Assembly: GCF_009208735.1 (NCBI RefSeq)
Contig: NZ_WFLJ01000003.1
Coordinates: 124,001-188,000, forward strand
From: Janthinobacterium rivuli
Lineage (GTDB): Bacteria; Pseudomonadota; Gammaproteobacteria; Burkholderiales; Burkholderiaceae_D
Length of the DNA stretch: 64,000 nt
Reading direction: 5' to 3'
The stretch's first letter is position 1. Every line of letters starts with the position of its first letter. This document shows, in pieces, positions 48,090 to 57,042 of this stretch. A program made the position numbers and the translations under genes. The notes under the pieces were generated by a model. It was not told the origin of the DNA. It did no database searches and saw only the letters and a list, made by a program, of their open reading frames with translations.

Positions 48090-48959
48090 TCAGCGCACGA
48101 TGCTGACGCGCTTGCCCGACAGGGTGCGGCGGGCCGGATCGCCATGCACGGTGATGCGGCCGGAACCGCTGGCGCGGGCGTTGACTTCATTCTGGACGGT
48201 GACGTCGATGTCGCCGGAACCGTTGCTCGCCAGATAGGCAACGTCGCTGCTCAGCGCCGCCAGGTTGACATCGCCCGAGCCATTCACTTTGGCGTCGAGG
48301 CGCTGCACGGCGCCGCTGGCGCTGATGCTGCCCGAGCCATTGACGGCCACGTTGATGCGTTCGCCGCGCACGCTGCCCACCTGGATGCTGCCCGAGCCGT
48401 TCTGCACGGCGTCCGTGTTGCCGCTGGCGAGGGCCGCCGCGTTGACGCTGCCCGAGCCATTGTTGGCCACGTCGAAGCGTCCGACTGTGCCCGACAGTTC
48501 ACTCTTCATCGAGCCGCGCTGCTCCAGGCTGAAATCGTCACCATTGAGGCCGTTGACCACCAGGCGGCCCGAGCCGGAAATGTTGATCTTCTTCAATTGC
48601 GGCGTCGTATAGATGACGTGGATGCCATTGCTGCTGCGAATGTTCGTATCGTTCCAGATGCGCAGGGTGTTGCCGCTCACTTCGCTATGGATGCGCGGCT
48701 GCAGGTTGCTGTCCGCTTCGATCACCAGCGAGGTCGCCGGCCCGACGCGCACATCGATCTTGATATCGATGCGCTTCATGCTGTCGATGTCGAGCGCATT
48801 GATGTTGCTGACCTGGCGCACGTCGCGGCTTATTTGTTCGTTGCCCTGGATGGCATTGCCGCCCGAGTCGGCGTAGCGTACTTCGCCATCGTTGGGGTTG
48901 ATGACGATGGCGCAACCGCCGAGGGCAACGGCACAGCACAGGGCCAGCAAGATACGCAT
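48090..48959 (-). CDS. GIN-domain (DUF2807) lipoprotein
   Basis: This 289-residue exported lipoprotein has the lipobox ALGGC at about residues 12-16. The mature part is a right-handed beta-helix-like head-GIN domain: FSLEQRGS and five NGSG motifs at intervals of about 21 residues (NNGSGSV, QNGSGSI, VNGSGSI, VNGSGDV, SNGSGDI), then ASGSGRI. Such proteins are thought to sit at the cell envelope and may bind polysaccharide or take part in adhesion; the function is not proven. AAAGGA lies before the ATG. It is transcribed away from the TetR gene. Confidence 0.83.
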   Translation of the reverse strand: MRILLALCCAVALGGCAIVINPNDGEVRYADSGGNAIQGNEQISRDVRQVSNINALDIDSMKRIDIKIDVRVGPATSLVIEADSNLQPRIHSEVSGNTLRIWNDTNIRSSNGIHVIYTTPQLKKINISGSGRLVVNGLNGDDFSLEQRGSMKSELSGTVGRFDVANNGSGSVNAAALASGNTDAVQNGSGSIQVGSVRGERINVAVNGSGSISASGAVQRLDAKVNGSGDVNLAALSSDVAYLASNGSGDIDVTVQNEVNARASGSGRITVHGDPARRTLSGKRVSIVR

Positions 48960-49305
48960 GGTGTTCCTTTATGGTGGTTGTAGTTCAGGACAAGAAAAAA
49001 AGCCGGCTGCCGCGCCGCGGCTGCCGTGCTGTCGATGACAAGGTAACAAATCCGGCATGCTTGCTGATTGGAAATGCGACGAACTGCGCAAAACGGGGGG
49101 TGAAACGCATTCTGCTTCACCCGGCGCCACGGGGCCGGCGCCAGGGGAGGTGTCGCCAACGCCGGCACGGAGCGTACAATACCCGTGAATACCCGTGTTC
49201 GGCGTGCCGCGCGGTGCCCCGCGTTGCGCGCGTGGCCAGTGCTTGACCTTGATCGCAGACCGGTCTACCATTAATGACTCAAAAGTAAGTTACTTGGAAA
49301 GATAC
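48960..49305. other. 346-bp divergent intergenic region
   Basis: The gap between the GIN-domain gene and the TetR gene holds the two promoters. On the right side are a sigma-70-like promoter with an internal palindrome and a second dyad (annotated separately). AATACCCGTG occurs twice in tandem at 49178-49197. No small gene or RNA was recognised in the rest. Confidence 0.5.
49243..49271 (+). promoter_or_regulatory. Promoter with embedded operator for the TetR gene
   Basis: TTGACC (49243-49248) and TACCAT (49266-49271) are 17 bp apart, a sigma-70-like layout. The palindrome AGACCGGTCT (49257-49266) fills the end of the spacer and touches the -10, where a bound repressor would block RNA polymerase. 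Another dyad, AAGTAA-G-TTACTT, lies at 49283-49295. Autoregulation by the TetR protein is inferred. Confidence 0.5.
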
Positions 49306-49956
49306 ATGCAAGCCCCGATTGATACCAAGCCCCGCTGGGAGCGGCGCAAGGATGCCCGCCCGCAGGAACTGCTCGCCGCCGCCCTCGACCTGTTTGTCGA
49401 ACGGGGCTTCGCGTCGACGCGCCTGGAGGATGTGGCCAAGCGGGCCGGCGTGTCGAAAGGCACCCTGTACCTGTACTTCGAGAACAAGCAAGAGCTGTTC
49501 AAGGCCGTGGTGCGCGACAATATCGTGCACTCGATCGGCGAGGCCGAGGACAGCATGGCCGCCTCGGACAGCAGCAGCGCGGAGTTGTTGCGCAAGGTGA
49601 TGATGCAGTGGTGGGAAGAGTTCGGCGCCACCAAGCTGGCCGGTTTGACCAAGCTGATGCTGGCCGAAGCGAACAATTTCCCGGAACTGGCGCAGTTTTA
49701 CAACGAAGAGGTGGTCGCGCGCGGCAATGCGCTGGTCGTCACCCTGTTGGAACGTGGCATGCTGCGCGGCGAATTCCGCCAGGTCGATCCCGTGCTGGTC
49801 AGCACCATCCTCAGCGCGCCCGTCACCATGCTGATGATGTGGACGCACTCCTTCCTGCCATGCGAGGTCAAGAATATCGATCCGCTCGCCTACATGGATG
49901 CCTTTATCGACATGAGCTTGCGCAGCCTGCAGGTGGAGGCGCCCGGGAAACCTTGA
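49306..49956 (+). CDS. TetR/AcrR-family regulator
   Basis: This TetR-type repressor of 216 residues has its DNA-binding domain at about residues 15-62 (ELLAAALDLFVERGFASTRLEDVAKRAGVSKGTLYLYFENKQELF), followed by an all-helical ligand domain. The start at 49306 gives MQAPIDTKPRW, with GGAAAG just upstream; the longer open frame has no support. The promoter contains a palindrome suited to autoregulation. In related betaproteobacteria, regulators of this kind often control efflux. The nearest efflux-type gene downstream is the TolC-family channel about 1.3 kb away, but pcm and the rhodanese gene intervene, so the target is open. Confidence 0.85.
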   Translation: MQAPIDTKPRWERRKDARPQELLAAALDLFVERGFASTRLEDVAKRAGVSKGTLYLYFENKQELFKAVVRDNIVHSIGEAEDSMAASDSSSAELLRKVMMQWWEEFGATKLAGLTKLMLAEANNFPELAQFYNEEVVARGNALVVTLLERGMLRGEFRQVDPVLVSTILSAPVTMLMMWTHSFLPCEVKNIDPLAYMDAFIDMSLRSLQVEAPGKP

Positions 49957-50125
49957 TATGCAGAGCTTGTCTCTACCGTTCAGTTACCCCTTTTCCAAGG
50001 TTCGCCCCCTCAAATCTGCAGATCGTCGCAAATTTCCTCCATTCCCCGCCTTTATGGTTAACATGTGCTTTCAGCCAGTTCAACGATAAAATGGCGGATT
50101 ATTACTTCACTTACCGAGTCCAAAG

Positions 50126-50776
50126 ATGAATATCGAACAAGCCCGCTTCAATATGATCGAACAGCAGATCCGTCCATGGGACGTACTGGATATCGACGTA
50201 TTGGAGCTGTTGAACGTGGTCAAGCGTGAAGATTTCGTGCCGGCCGCCTATAAAAACCTGGCCTTCGTCGATACCGAAATTCCACTGGGCGGCGGCGAAT
50301 GCATGTTCACGCCGAAGCTGGAAGCGCGCATTTTGCAAGACGTAGCCGTCAAGAAGCATGAAAATGTGCTGGAAATCGGCACCGGCAGCGGCTACATGGC
50401 CGCTTTGCTGGCGCACAAGGCACGTCATGTGACGACCGTTGAAATCGTTCCCCAATTGAAAACTTTGGCCGAGCAGACCCTGGCCGCCAACGGCGTGACG
50501 AACGTCACCGTGGAACTGGGCGACGGCGCCCAGGGTTGGAGCAAGGGCGCACCGTACGACGTGATCGTCGTGTCCGGCGCCCTGGCCGTGTTGCCGGAAG
50601 CACTGTTGCAACAAGTCAAAGTCGGCGGCCGCATCCTGGCCATCATCGGCGAAGCGCCGATCATGTCGGCGCACCTGATCACGCGCAGCTCGGACAAGGC
50701 TTACGACACGCGCAAGCTGTTTGAAACCAATGTCACGCCGCTGCAAGCCGTGGCACCGTCGCATTTCCAGTTCTGA
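50126..50776 (+). CDS. pcm: Protein-L-isoaspartate O-methyltransferase
   Basis: This SAM-dependent enzyme of 216 residues methylates L-isoaspartyl residues in damaged proteins so they can be repaired. The SAM motif is LEIGTGSGYMAALLA at about residues 75-89, and post-motif TVEIVPQLKTLAE follows. The N-terminal block NMIEQQIRPWDVLD...VKREDFVPAAY is typical of the shorter betaproteobacterial PCMT branch. It is followed 13 bp later by a rhodanese gene and then the TolC-family gene, an arrangement seen in related genomes. Confidence 0.88.
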   Translation: MNIEQARFNMIEQQIRPWDVLDIDVLELLNVVKREDFVPAAYKNLAFVDTEIPLGGGECMFTPKLEARILQDVAVKKHENVLEIGTGSGYMAALLAHKARHVTTVEIVPQLKTLAEQTLAANGVTNVTVELGDGAQGWSKGAPYDVIVVSGALAVLPEALLQQVKVGGRILAIIGEAPIMSAHLITRSSDKAYDTRKLFETNVTPLQAVAPSHFQF

Positions 50777-50789
50777 GGCGACCGAGTCG

Positions 50790-51113
50790 ATGGAGCATTT
50801 GAGTGCACCGCAGCTGGCCGCTTGGCTGGCTGACCCGTCCCGCCCGCACCCGTTCTTGCTGGACGTGCGGGAACAGTGGGAGTTCGACCTGTGCCACCTC
50901 GATGGCGCCACCTTGATGCAGATGAACTCGATTCCTGCGCGCATCGATGACCTCGATGAAGATGCCGAGATCGTCTGCATCTGCCATCACGGCATGCGCA
51001 GCATGCAAGTGGCGGCCTTCCTGGAGCGCAATGGTTTTGGCAAGATCAGTAATTTGACGGGCGGCGTGCATGCCTGGGCGCTGCAAGTCGACAGCGCAAT
51101 GCCTAAATACTAA
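50790..51113 (+). CDS. Single-domain rhodanese-like protein
   Basis: This rhodanese-fold protein of 107 residues has its active-site loop at C65-HHGMR, which carries the catalytic cysteine of sulfur transferases. An N-terminal LLDVREQWEFDLCHLDGA block is typical of GlpE-like single-domain members. The start at 50790 is chosen because it begins the fold (MEHLSAPQLAAWL) 13 bp after pcm. It probably transfers sulfane sulfur in the cytoplasm. The physiological donor and acceptor are unknown. Confidence 0.87.
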   Translation: MEHLSAPQLAAWLADPSRPHPFLLDVREQWEFDLCHLDGATLMQMNSIPARIDDLDEDAEIVCICHHGMRSMQVAAFLERNGFGKISNLTGGVHAWALQVDSAMPKY

Positions 51114-51254
51114 GTTATTTTGCAGTAGATGCACCCAGGCATGTTTTCCTGCATGCCTGCGGAGGCCTGTACCCCGCTTACCCGGCGGGCGCAAGGCAAG
51201 CGGTAGCAGATTTTTGATTCCATCAACTTTTGACGACTCCAACGGAGAAATGCA

Positions 51255-52586
51255 ATGCGGAAACCCCTTATCGCCGTGCTGATGACCAGCGCCTTTGTCT
51301 CGATGACATACTCGCTGCAAGCGCAGGCGGCCGATCTCATCCAGGTGTACCAGCAGGCGCTGGCCAATGACGCGCAGTACGCCAGCGCGCGCGCGGCCTT
51401 GTCGGCGGGGATGGAGCGGGTTCCGCAGGGACTGGCAGGCTTGCTGCCGCAAATCTCCGCGTCGGGCAGCAATACGCGTGGCAATCAGGAACCGATCGTA
51501 TTGAGTCAAGGCAATAAGATCACCATGCCGACCGTTAACGTGCACACGAATACCTACAACCTGACCCTGGCGCAGCCGCTGTTCCGTTGGGATCGCTGGG
51601 AAACCTATCAGCAAAGCAAGCTGGCGCAGGCGATTGCCGAAGCGCAATTTGCACAGGTGCAGCAAGACCTGATCACCCGCGTGGCGCAGGCGTATTTCGA
51701 CGTGCTCAGCGCGCAGGACAACCTGGGCGCCACGCAGGCGCAAAAAGTCGCGACGACGGAGCAGCTGGCATCGGCCAAGCGCAACTTCGAAGTCGGCACG
51801 CAAACGATCACCGACACGCACGAAGCGCAAGCGGCCTACGACCTGGTGGTGGCGCAGGAATTTGCCGCCATCAATGACCTGGCCAACAAGCGCAGCGCCT
51901 TGCAAACCATTATCGGCGAAGCGCCAACAAGCTTGGCGCCGATGCGCACGGGCGTGGTCATCAGCGCGCCGGAACCGGCTGCCGTCGAACCGTGGGTGAG
52001 TTCGGCGGAAGAGCAGAACTATGGCGTCGTCACGGCCCAGTTCAACGTGGAATCGGCCAAGCGCGACATCGGCCGCAACCGCGCCGGCCACTACCCGACC
52101 CTGGACCTGATCGCCAACACGGGCCACACTTACACGACGGGCGGCGCAGGCGGCGTCAACAACAATGCCATCGGCGTGCAGTGGAGCATCCCGATCTTCA
52201 GCGGCTTTGCCGTCACCAGCAAGGTGCGCGAATCGATCGCGCTGGAAAACAAGGCCCGCAACGACCTGGAAACGGCACGCCGCGCGGCGTCGCAAGGCGC
52301 GCGCCAGGCTTTCCTGGGCGTCAATAGCGGCCTGGCGCAAGTCAAGGCGCTGGAAGCGGCGGAAGTGTCGAGCAAATCGGCGCTGGAGTCGAACCAGCTC
52401 GGCTATCAAGTGGGCGTGCGCATCAATATCGACGTCTTGAATGCGCAGAAACAATTGTTCTCGACGCAAAAAGACCTGTCGAAAGCCCGTTACGACACCA
52501 TCATGAATGGCTTGCGCCTGAAGGCGGCGGCCGGCACCCTGAAGGAAACGGACTTGATGCCCGTCAACGCCTTGCTCGACAAGTAA
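51255..52586 (+). CDS. TolC-family outer membrane channel
   Basis: This outer-membrane efflux protein of 443 residues has a signal peptide ending near residue 26 (LQAQA-ADLIQVYQQAL). The two OEP repeats are visible, including LTLAQPLFRWDRWETYQQSKLAQ and YDVLSAQDNL-type TYFDVLSAQDNLGATQ helices, with the second repeat near VQWSIPIFSGFAVTSKVRES. It trimerises to form the exit duct for type I secretion or tripartite efflux. CGGAGA lies before the ATG. No inner-membrane pump is adjacent, so it probably serves pumps encoded elsewhere. A strong terminator follows. Confidence 0.9.
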   Translation: MRKPLIAVLMTSAFVSMTYSLQAQAADLIQVYQQALANDAQYASARAALSAGMERVPQGLAGLLPQISASGSNTRGNQEPIVLSQGNKITMPTVNVHTNTYNLTLAQPLFRWDRWETYQQSKLAQAIAEAQFAQVQQDLITRVAQAYFDVLSAQDNLGATQAQKVATTEQLASAKRNFEVGTQTITDTHEAQAAYDLVVAQEFAAINDLANKRSALQTIIGEAPTSLAPMRTGVVISAPEPAAVEPWVSSAEEQNYGVVTAQFNVESAKRDIGRNRAGHYPTLDLIANTGHTYTTGGAGGVNNNAIGVQWSIPIFSGFAVTSKVRESIALENKARNDLETARRAASQGARQAFLGVNSGLAQVKALEAAEVSSKSALESNQLGYQVGVRINIDVLNAQKQLFSTQKDLSKARYDTIMNGLRLKAAAGTLKETDLMPVNALLDK

Positions 52587-52606
52587 GCGCGGTCTTGCCT
52601 TGAATG

Positions 52607-52640
52607 AAAACCAGCACCGGCGACGGCGCTGGTTTTTTTT
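52607..52640 (+). terminator. Terminator after the TolC-family gene
   Basis: AACCAGC (52609-52615) pairs with GCTGGTT (52628-52634), with inner CCG/CGG pairing and a T-run to 52640. It is a canonical intrinsic terminator. Confidence 0.85.
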
Positions 52641-52655
52641 CGTCTTGACGTGTTG

Positions 52656-53123
52656 TCACACGGCGCGGCTGTTGGCCACTTGCGTCAGGATCACACCCGC
52701 CACCACCAAGCCCGCGCCGGCCCAGTGCAGCGGAGAAATATGCTTGACGGCAAAGCCCAGCAAGCCGTAGCGGTCGATGGCCAGCGCGGCCAGCATTTGT
52801 CCGCCGATGACGGCCGCCATGAAGGGACCGGACCCCATGCGCGGCGCCAGCATCAGCGCGGCCGTAATGTAAAACACGCCGGCCGCCCCGCCCAGCCAGG
52901 ACCAGCCAGGTCCCCGCATGGCGAGGTGGACATCGGGCGCCGGCACCCGCCAGACCAGCATTACGAACGACGCCAGCACGGCGCTGACGGCCAGCGAGGC
53001 AAGCGTGGCCCACAGCGGGTGGCCCAGGTTGCGGCCCAGCGCGGCATTCGCGCCCGCCTGGAAGGGAACGACGGCGCCGGCCAGCATGGCCAGCGGGGCA
53101 AATAGGGTGATCCATCCATGCAT
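52656..53123 (-). CDS. YdcZ/DUF606-family DMT membrane protein
   Basis: This membrane protein of 155 residues has five hydrophobic segments, the half-size DMT transporter known as YdcZ (DUF606). Typical features are the opening AMLAGAVVPFQAGANAALGRNLGHPLWATLAS and the middle GGAAGVFYITAALMLAPRMG. Such proteins usually work as dimers or pairs to export small molecules; the cargo is unknown. The start at 53123 (MHGWITLFAPLAML) fits the first segment. It diverges from a LysR-family gene, the usual layout for a regulated exporter. Confidence 0.85.
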   Translation of the reverse strand: MHGWITLFAPLAMLAGAVVPFQAGANAALGRNLGHPLWATLASLAVSAVLASFVMLVWRVPAPDVHLAMRGPGWSWLGGAAGVFYITAALMLAPRMGSGPFMAAVIGGQMLAALAIDRYGLLGFAVKHISPLHWAGAGLVVAGVILTQVANSRAV

Positions 53124-53205
53124 GTGTGACTCCCACAGTTGAGTTGATGGGATCATCGTATTATGCTGTCATGATTAAATCCAATTCGTAGTTTGTCATC
53201 CAGCT

Positions 53206-54120
53206 ATGCATGAAATGAATAATCTGCGCGCCGTCGATTTGAACTTGCTGGTGATCCTCGAAGCGCTGCTCAGTGAGCGCCATTTGTCGCGCGCGGCGCA
53301 GCGCCTGCACATGAGCCAGCCAGCCGTCAGCCATGCGCTGGCGCGCCTGCGCCATCTGCTCGACGATCCGCTGCTGCTGCGCGGCAAGGGTGGCTTCCAG
53401 CCCACGGCGCGCGCGCTGGCATTGGCGCGGCCGCTGGCCGAAGCCCTGCAAAGCGTGCGCTCCGTGCTGGGCGGCGCCGTCTTTGAGGCGGCCACGGCGC
53501 AGCGCGTGTTTCGCCTGGCCATGTCGGATTACGGCGCGGCCTTGCTCTTGCCCGCTTTGCTGCGGCGTTTGCGCGTGGAAGCGCCCGGCATCGACCTGGC
53601 CGTCAGCTATGCCAGCCGCCCGGCCGTGATCGCCGGCGTGCAGGATGGCGAGATCGACCTGGCGCTGGGCGTGTTCCCGCAACTGCCCGAGCAGTTACAT
53701 AGAGAAACCTTATTCGAGGAAACGTTCGTGTGCGCGTTTGATCCGGCCAGCCTGGCAGACGGCGAAACCTTGAGTCTGGACACCTATCTGGCGCGCCCCC
53801 ATGTACTGGTGGCGTCCAGCGAAGGCGGCATGGCGGCCGAAGTCGACGCAGCGCTGGCCCAGCTGGGCCGGACGCGTCGCATCGCCGTGCGTGTGCCGTA
53901 CTGGACGGTCGCACCGGAGGTCGTGAAGGGGACGGACTTGATCCTGACGGTGGCGCGGCGCGCCTTGCAGGCAAGCGCGGCGCAAGGGCTGGCGCTGTAC
54001 GCGGCGCCGTTTGCCATCGCGCCATTTGCGTTTGAAGTGATACGGCACCGCCGCACGGAGGGCGATGCGGGCATCTCCTGGCTGCGCGCGGCCATTGCAC
54101 AGGCCGCCGAGCCAGGCTGA
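53206..54120 (+). CDS. LysR-family regulator (NodD/LeuO-like branch)
   Basis: This 304-residue LysR-type regulator has the N-terminus NNLRAVDLNLLVILEALLSERHLSRAAQRLHMSQPAVSHALARLRHLL, typical of the NodD/LeuO/NahR-like branch. An effector domain with LRVEAPGIDLAVSYASR and EIDLALGVFPQLP follows. A second in-frame ATG at 53215 is an alternative start. It diverges from the YdcZ transporter gene with 82 bp between them. The gap contains ATCAT...ATGAT arms around 53151-53174 that could be an operator. Regulation of the transporter is the likeliest role. Confidence 0.85.
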   Translation: MHEMNNLRAVDLNLLVILEALLSERHLSRAAQRLHMSQPAVSHALARLRHLLDDPLLLRGKGGFQPTARALALARPLAEALQSVRSVLGGAVFEAATAQRVFRLAMSDYGAALLLPALLRRLRVEAPGIDLAVSYASRPAVIAGVQDGEIDLALGVFPQLPEQLHRETLFEETFVCAFDPASLADGETLSLDTYLARPHVLVASSEGGMAAEVDAALAQLGRTRRIAVRVPYWTVAPEVVKGTDLILTVARRALQASAAQGLALYAAPFAIAPFAFEVIRHRRTEGDAGISWLRAAIAQAAEPG

Positions 54121-54124
54121 GGTA

Positions 54125-54532
54125 TTACAAGCCGCCGCCCTGGCCGTCGAACTGGCGTTCGATCAGTTCGATCTTGTAGCCATCCGGGTCGGTGATGAAG
54201 GCGATGACGGTGTTGCCACCTTTCACGGGGCCCGGTTCGCGCGTGACGTTGCCGCCATTCGCCCGTGCCGCGTCGCAGGCGGCGACGATATCGTCGGCCG
54301 AGATGGCGATGTGGCCATAGGCCGTGCCCAGCTCGTAGCTGGTGGTGCCATAGTTATACGTCAGTTCCAGTTCCGCGTGGTCGGGATTCGCGCCGTAGCC
54401 GACGAAGGCCAGCGTGTACTGGTACTCCGGGTTGTCGCTGGTGCGCAGCAATTTCATGCCCAGGACCTTGGTGTAAAAATCGATGGAGCGCTGCAGGTCG
54501 CCGACCCGTAACATGGTGTGCAAAATACGCAT
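54125..54532 (-). CDS. gloA: Lactoylglutathione lyase (glyoxalase I)
   Basis: This enzyme of 135 residues isomerises the hemithioacetal of methylglyoxal and glutathione to S-lactoylglutathione. All four metal ligands of the nickel-type bacterial enzyme are present: His5, Glu56, His74 and Glu122. [20 protein letters not shown] and [13 protein letters not shown] are signature blocks. AAGGA precedes the ATG. It is convergent with the LysR gene, with only 4 bp between the stops. Confidence 0.95.
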   Translation of the reverse strand: MRILHTMLRVGDLQRSIDFYTKVLGMKLLRTSDNPEYQYTLAFVGYGANPDHAELELTYNYGTTSYELGTAYGHIAISADDIVAACDAARANGGNVTREPGPVKGGNTVIAFITDPDGYKIELIERQFDGQGGGL

Positions 54533-54604
54533 CGTGTATCCTTGATGATGATGGGGGAATGGCAGGATTTTATGCGCTTTGCGGCTTTCGTGCCGAGACC
54601 GCCC

Positions 54605-54629
54605 CTGCCGTCCGGTGATGGGACGGCAG
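54605..54629. repeat. Stable hairpin between gloA and osmC
   Basis: CTGCCGTCC (54605-54613) and GGACGGCAG (54621-54629) form a perfect 9-bp stem with a 7-nt loop just beyond the osmC stop codon. No T-tract follows on the minus strand, so termination is uncertain. Confidence 0.35.
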
Positions 54630-54646
54630 CGGACGGCATGCCGACA

Positions 54647-55069
54647 TTACTCCAGATGGGCGTCCAAGGTGATTTCCGTGGCCAGCAACTTGGACACTGG
54701 GCAGCCGAGCTTGGCGCGCAGGGCCGCGTCCTGGAATGCTTCATCGGTGGCGCCGGGGATGGTGGCCACGAGGGTCAGGTGCACGGCCGTGATGGCATAG
54801 CTGCCATCGATTTTTTCCAGGCTGACGTCGGCCGTGGTTTTCAGGGCCGTGGCGCGCAAGCCCGCCTCGCCCAACTGGCCGGACAGGGCCATCGTGAAGC
54901 AGGCGGCATGGGCGGCGCCGATCAATTCTTCCGGATTGCTGCCGGGACCGTCTTCGAAGCGTGTGTTGAAGCCATAGGCCACATTGTCGAGCGCGCCGCT
55001 TTGGGTGGAAATAAACCCTTTGCCATCTTTAAGGCCGCCACTCCAGACGGCTGATCCTGTTTTTTTCAT
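54647..55069 (-). CDS. OsmC-family peroxiredoxin-like protein
   Basis: This OsmC-fold protein of 140 residues reduces organic hydroperoxides with a pair of cysteines. Both are visible: one in GAAHAACFTMALSG on the long central helix, and one in LRAKLGCPVSKLL near the C-terminus. GSAVWSGGLKDGKGFISTQSGAL is the typical N-terminus of the OsmC subgroup, rather than Ohr. AAGGAG lies before the ATG. It is followed on the same strand by gloA, so the two may form a small stress-protection unit. Confidence 0.9.
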   Translation of the reverse strand: MKKTGSAVWSGGLKDGKGFISTQSGALDNVAYGFNTRFEDGPGSNPEELIGAAHAACFTMALSGQLGEAGLRATALKTTADVSLEKIDGSYAITAVHLTLVATIPGATDEAFQDAALRAKLGCPVSKLLATEITLDAHLE

Positions 55070-55157
55070 GATGTACTCCTTGCGTGGTTCGAGCGTCCAT
55101 CATGCGCGCCCCACCCTTGCCCTTCCGTTCGTTGCGTCACACTGTGGCAGATGGGGT

Positions 55158-56468
55158 TCAACGGGCCGGTGTCACGCGCCAGATGACATTGCCCACGTCG
55201 TCCGCCACCAGCAGCGCGCCCGCCTTGTCGACGGCCACGCCGACGGGGCGCCCCTGCGCCTTGCCATTCTCGTCGAGGAAGCCGCTGACGACATCTTGCG
55301 GCGGGCCGCTGGGCTCGCCATTCGCGAAGGGCACATGAATGACTTGATAGCCGCTGAAAGGTTTGCGGTTCCACGAGCCATGCTGGCCGACGAAGGCGCC
55401 GCCCCGGTAGCGTTCGGGCAGCAAGGTGCCGTCATAAAACGCCAGACCCAGCGAAGCCGTGTGCGCGCCCAGCGCGTAGTCGGGTGCGATGGCGGTAGCC
55501 ACGAGGTCGGGGCGTGGCGGCTTGACCCGCGCATCGACGTGCTGGCCGAAATAACTGTAGGGCCAGCCATAGAAGGCGCCGTCCTTGACGGACGTCATGT
55601 AGTCGGGCACCAGGTCGTTGCCCAGCTCGTCGCGTTCATTGACCGCCGTCCAGAGAGCCCCGCTGTGCGGCTGCCAGGCCATGCCATTCGGATTGCGCAA
55701 ACCCGTCGCATACACGCGTGCCTTGCCCGTCGCGCGCGTGACTTGCCAGATGGCGGCGCGGCCATCCTCGGCCGTCATGCCGTTCTCGCCCACATTGCTG
55801 TTGGAACCGACGGAAACATAGAGAAACTTGCCGTCGGCGCTGGCGATGACGTTCTTGGTCCAGTGGTGATTGATTGTGCCGCCCGGCAAATCCAGCACCT
55901 TGACACCCGGCGCCGTGATGGCCGTTTGCCCGGCGACGTAAGGAAAGCGCATCAAGGCGTCGGCATTGGCGACGTACAGCTCGTTGCCGACCAGGGCCAT
56001 GCCGAACGGCGAGTGCAGTCCTTGCAGGAAGACGCTGCGCGTCTGCGCCACGCCATTCGCATCGATGCCGCGCAGCAGGGTGATGCGGTTGGCGCTTGGC
56101 GTGGCCGCGCCCGCCTTTTTCATTTGCATCTGCATGATGGCGCCCTTGATGCCCTTGCTGTCGTCCGGTTTCGGCGGAGCATTCGTTTCCGCGACGAGCA
56201 CATCGCCATTCGGCAGCACGTACAGCCAGCGCGGATGGTCGAGGTCGCGCGCATACGCCTGGATGGCCAGGCCGGGGGCGACAGCGGGGCGCTGCGTAGC
56301 CGTCCAGCGCTGCACGGGCGCGACATTAACGGTGGGAATGAATTGCCTGTCCGGCGCGGGCAGGGCGGGCTGCGGTCCGAAACCGACGGGCATGGCGGGC
56401 GCCTGGGCGTGGGCGAGCGAGGTGCCGCAGACAGCGGCCAGCAGGAAGGAACAGGTGTAACGGTGCAT
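55158..56468 (-). CDS. PQQ-type sugar (sorbosone/glucose) dehydrogenase-like protein
   Basis: This secreted beta-propeller protein of 436 residues has a signal peptide ([21 protein letters not shown]). The soluble glucose dehydrogenase/L-sorbosone dehydrogenase fold shows [78 protein letters not shown] and the [21 protein letters not shown] blade. Such proteins oxidise aldoses in the periplasm with PQQ, but many homologues have no proven activity. The ATG at 56468 follows GGAG; an upstream ATG at 56480 is less likely. No PQQ-synthesis genes are in the window. Confidence 0.83.
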   Translation of the reverse strand: MHRYTCSFLLAAVCGTSLAHAQAPAMPVGFGPQPALPAPDRQFIPTVNVAPVQRWTATQRPAVAPGLAIQAYARDLDHPRWLYVLPNGDVLVAETNAPPKPDDSKGIKGAIMQMQMKKAGAATPSANRITLLRGIDANGVAQTRSVFLQGLHSPFGMALVGNELYVANADALMRFPYVAGQTAITAPGVKVLDLPGGTINHHWTKNVIASADGKFLYVSVGSNSNVGENGMTAEDGRAAIWQVTRATGKARVYATGLRNPNGMAWQPHSGALWTAVNERDELGNDLVPDYMTSVKDGAFYGWPYSYFGQHVDARVKPPRPDLVATAIAPDYALGAHTASLGLAFYDGTLLPERYRGGAFVGQHGSWNRKPFSGYQVIHVPFANGEPSGPPQDVVSGFLDENGKAQGRPVGVAVDKAGALLVADDVGNVIWRVTPAR

Positions 56469-56519
56469 GGCGTACTCCATAACGCTACCGGTGCGAGTAG
56501 CGCTGCGTGAAAATGCGAT

Positions 56520-56786
56520 TCAGCGCGCCTTCTTTGGTTCCAGTTGCGCGTCGGGGCGGGCCTGCTGCGGTGCTGCCGGCTTGACCTTTTCCACGCCGGG
56601 CTGGGCATGCCGGTCCGTGTCGACCAGACCCTGCTCCAGGTCGCTGGCGGCCTGCTGCATGATCTTGCGCGGGCGGATATCTTGCGCATCGGGCGATTCG
56701 TCGCGCTCGTGCGGCAGGCGGTCGACGCCGTCATTGCTGACCTTTTCATCGGTATTGATCTTGCGTTCGCTGGGTGGGGTACGCAT
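56520..56786 (-). CDS. Small hydrophilic protein of unknown function
   Basis: This 88-residue protein is rich in charged residues and proline, with no signal peptide or hydrophobic segment. It starts [20 protein letters not shown] and ends QLEPKKAR. A strong GGAGG ribosome-binding site lies 5 bp before the ATG, the main evidence that it is a real gene. It is probably disordered. It lies upstream of the PQQ-type dehydrogenase gene on the same strand, about 50 bp away, and may be co-transcribed. I recognise no family. Confidence 0.6.
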   Translation of the reverse strand: MRTPPSERKINTDEKVSNDGVDRLPHERDESPDAQDIRPRKIMQQAASDLEQGLVDTDRHAQPGVEKVKPAAPQQARPDAQLEPKKAR

Positions 56787-57042
56787 ATGGCCTCCTGACA
56801 GTAAAGTGAAACCAGTGTCCCGCCGCACCAGGCTGACCGCAAGCGGATTTGTCCGTGCTGGGAGCGCTGGCGCACGCATGGACGATTCTTTTTCTGCGCT
56901 ACACTGCGTGCAACACCAAGAACGCCCCTTGCGGGCACACGGCAGCCGCACTATACTGTGCATATATACAGTATCATGCGATGCCGGCGTGCGACGCGAC
57001 AGCCGGGGGCGGTTTGCCACCGAATTCATTACCGAGACTCTT

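Noticed and set aside
51114-51254. Possible small RNA or terminator between the rhodanese and TolC-family genes
   Set aside because: Only weak GC-rich pairing is visible and no T-tract follows.
53157-53205. ATCAT...ATGAT arms in the ydcZ-LysR gap as a firm LysR operator
   Set aside because: The arms are short and imperfectly spaced for the T-N11-A rule, so they are mentioned only with the gene.
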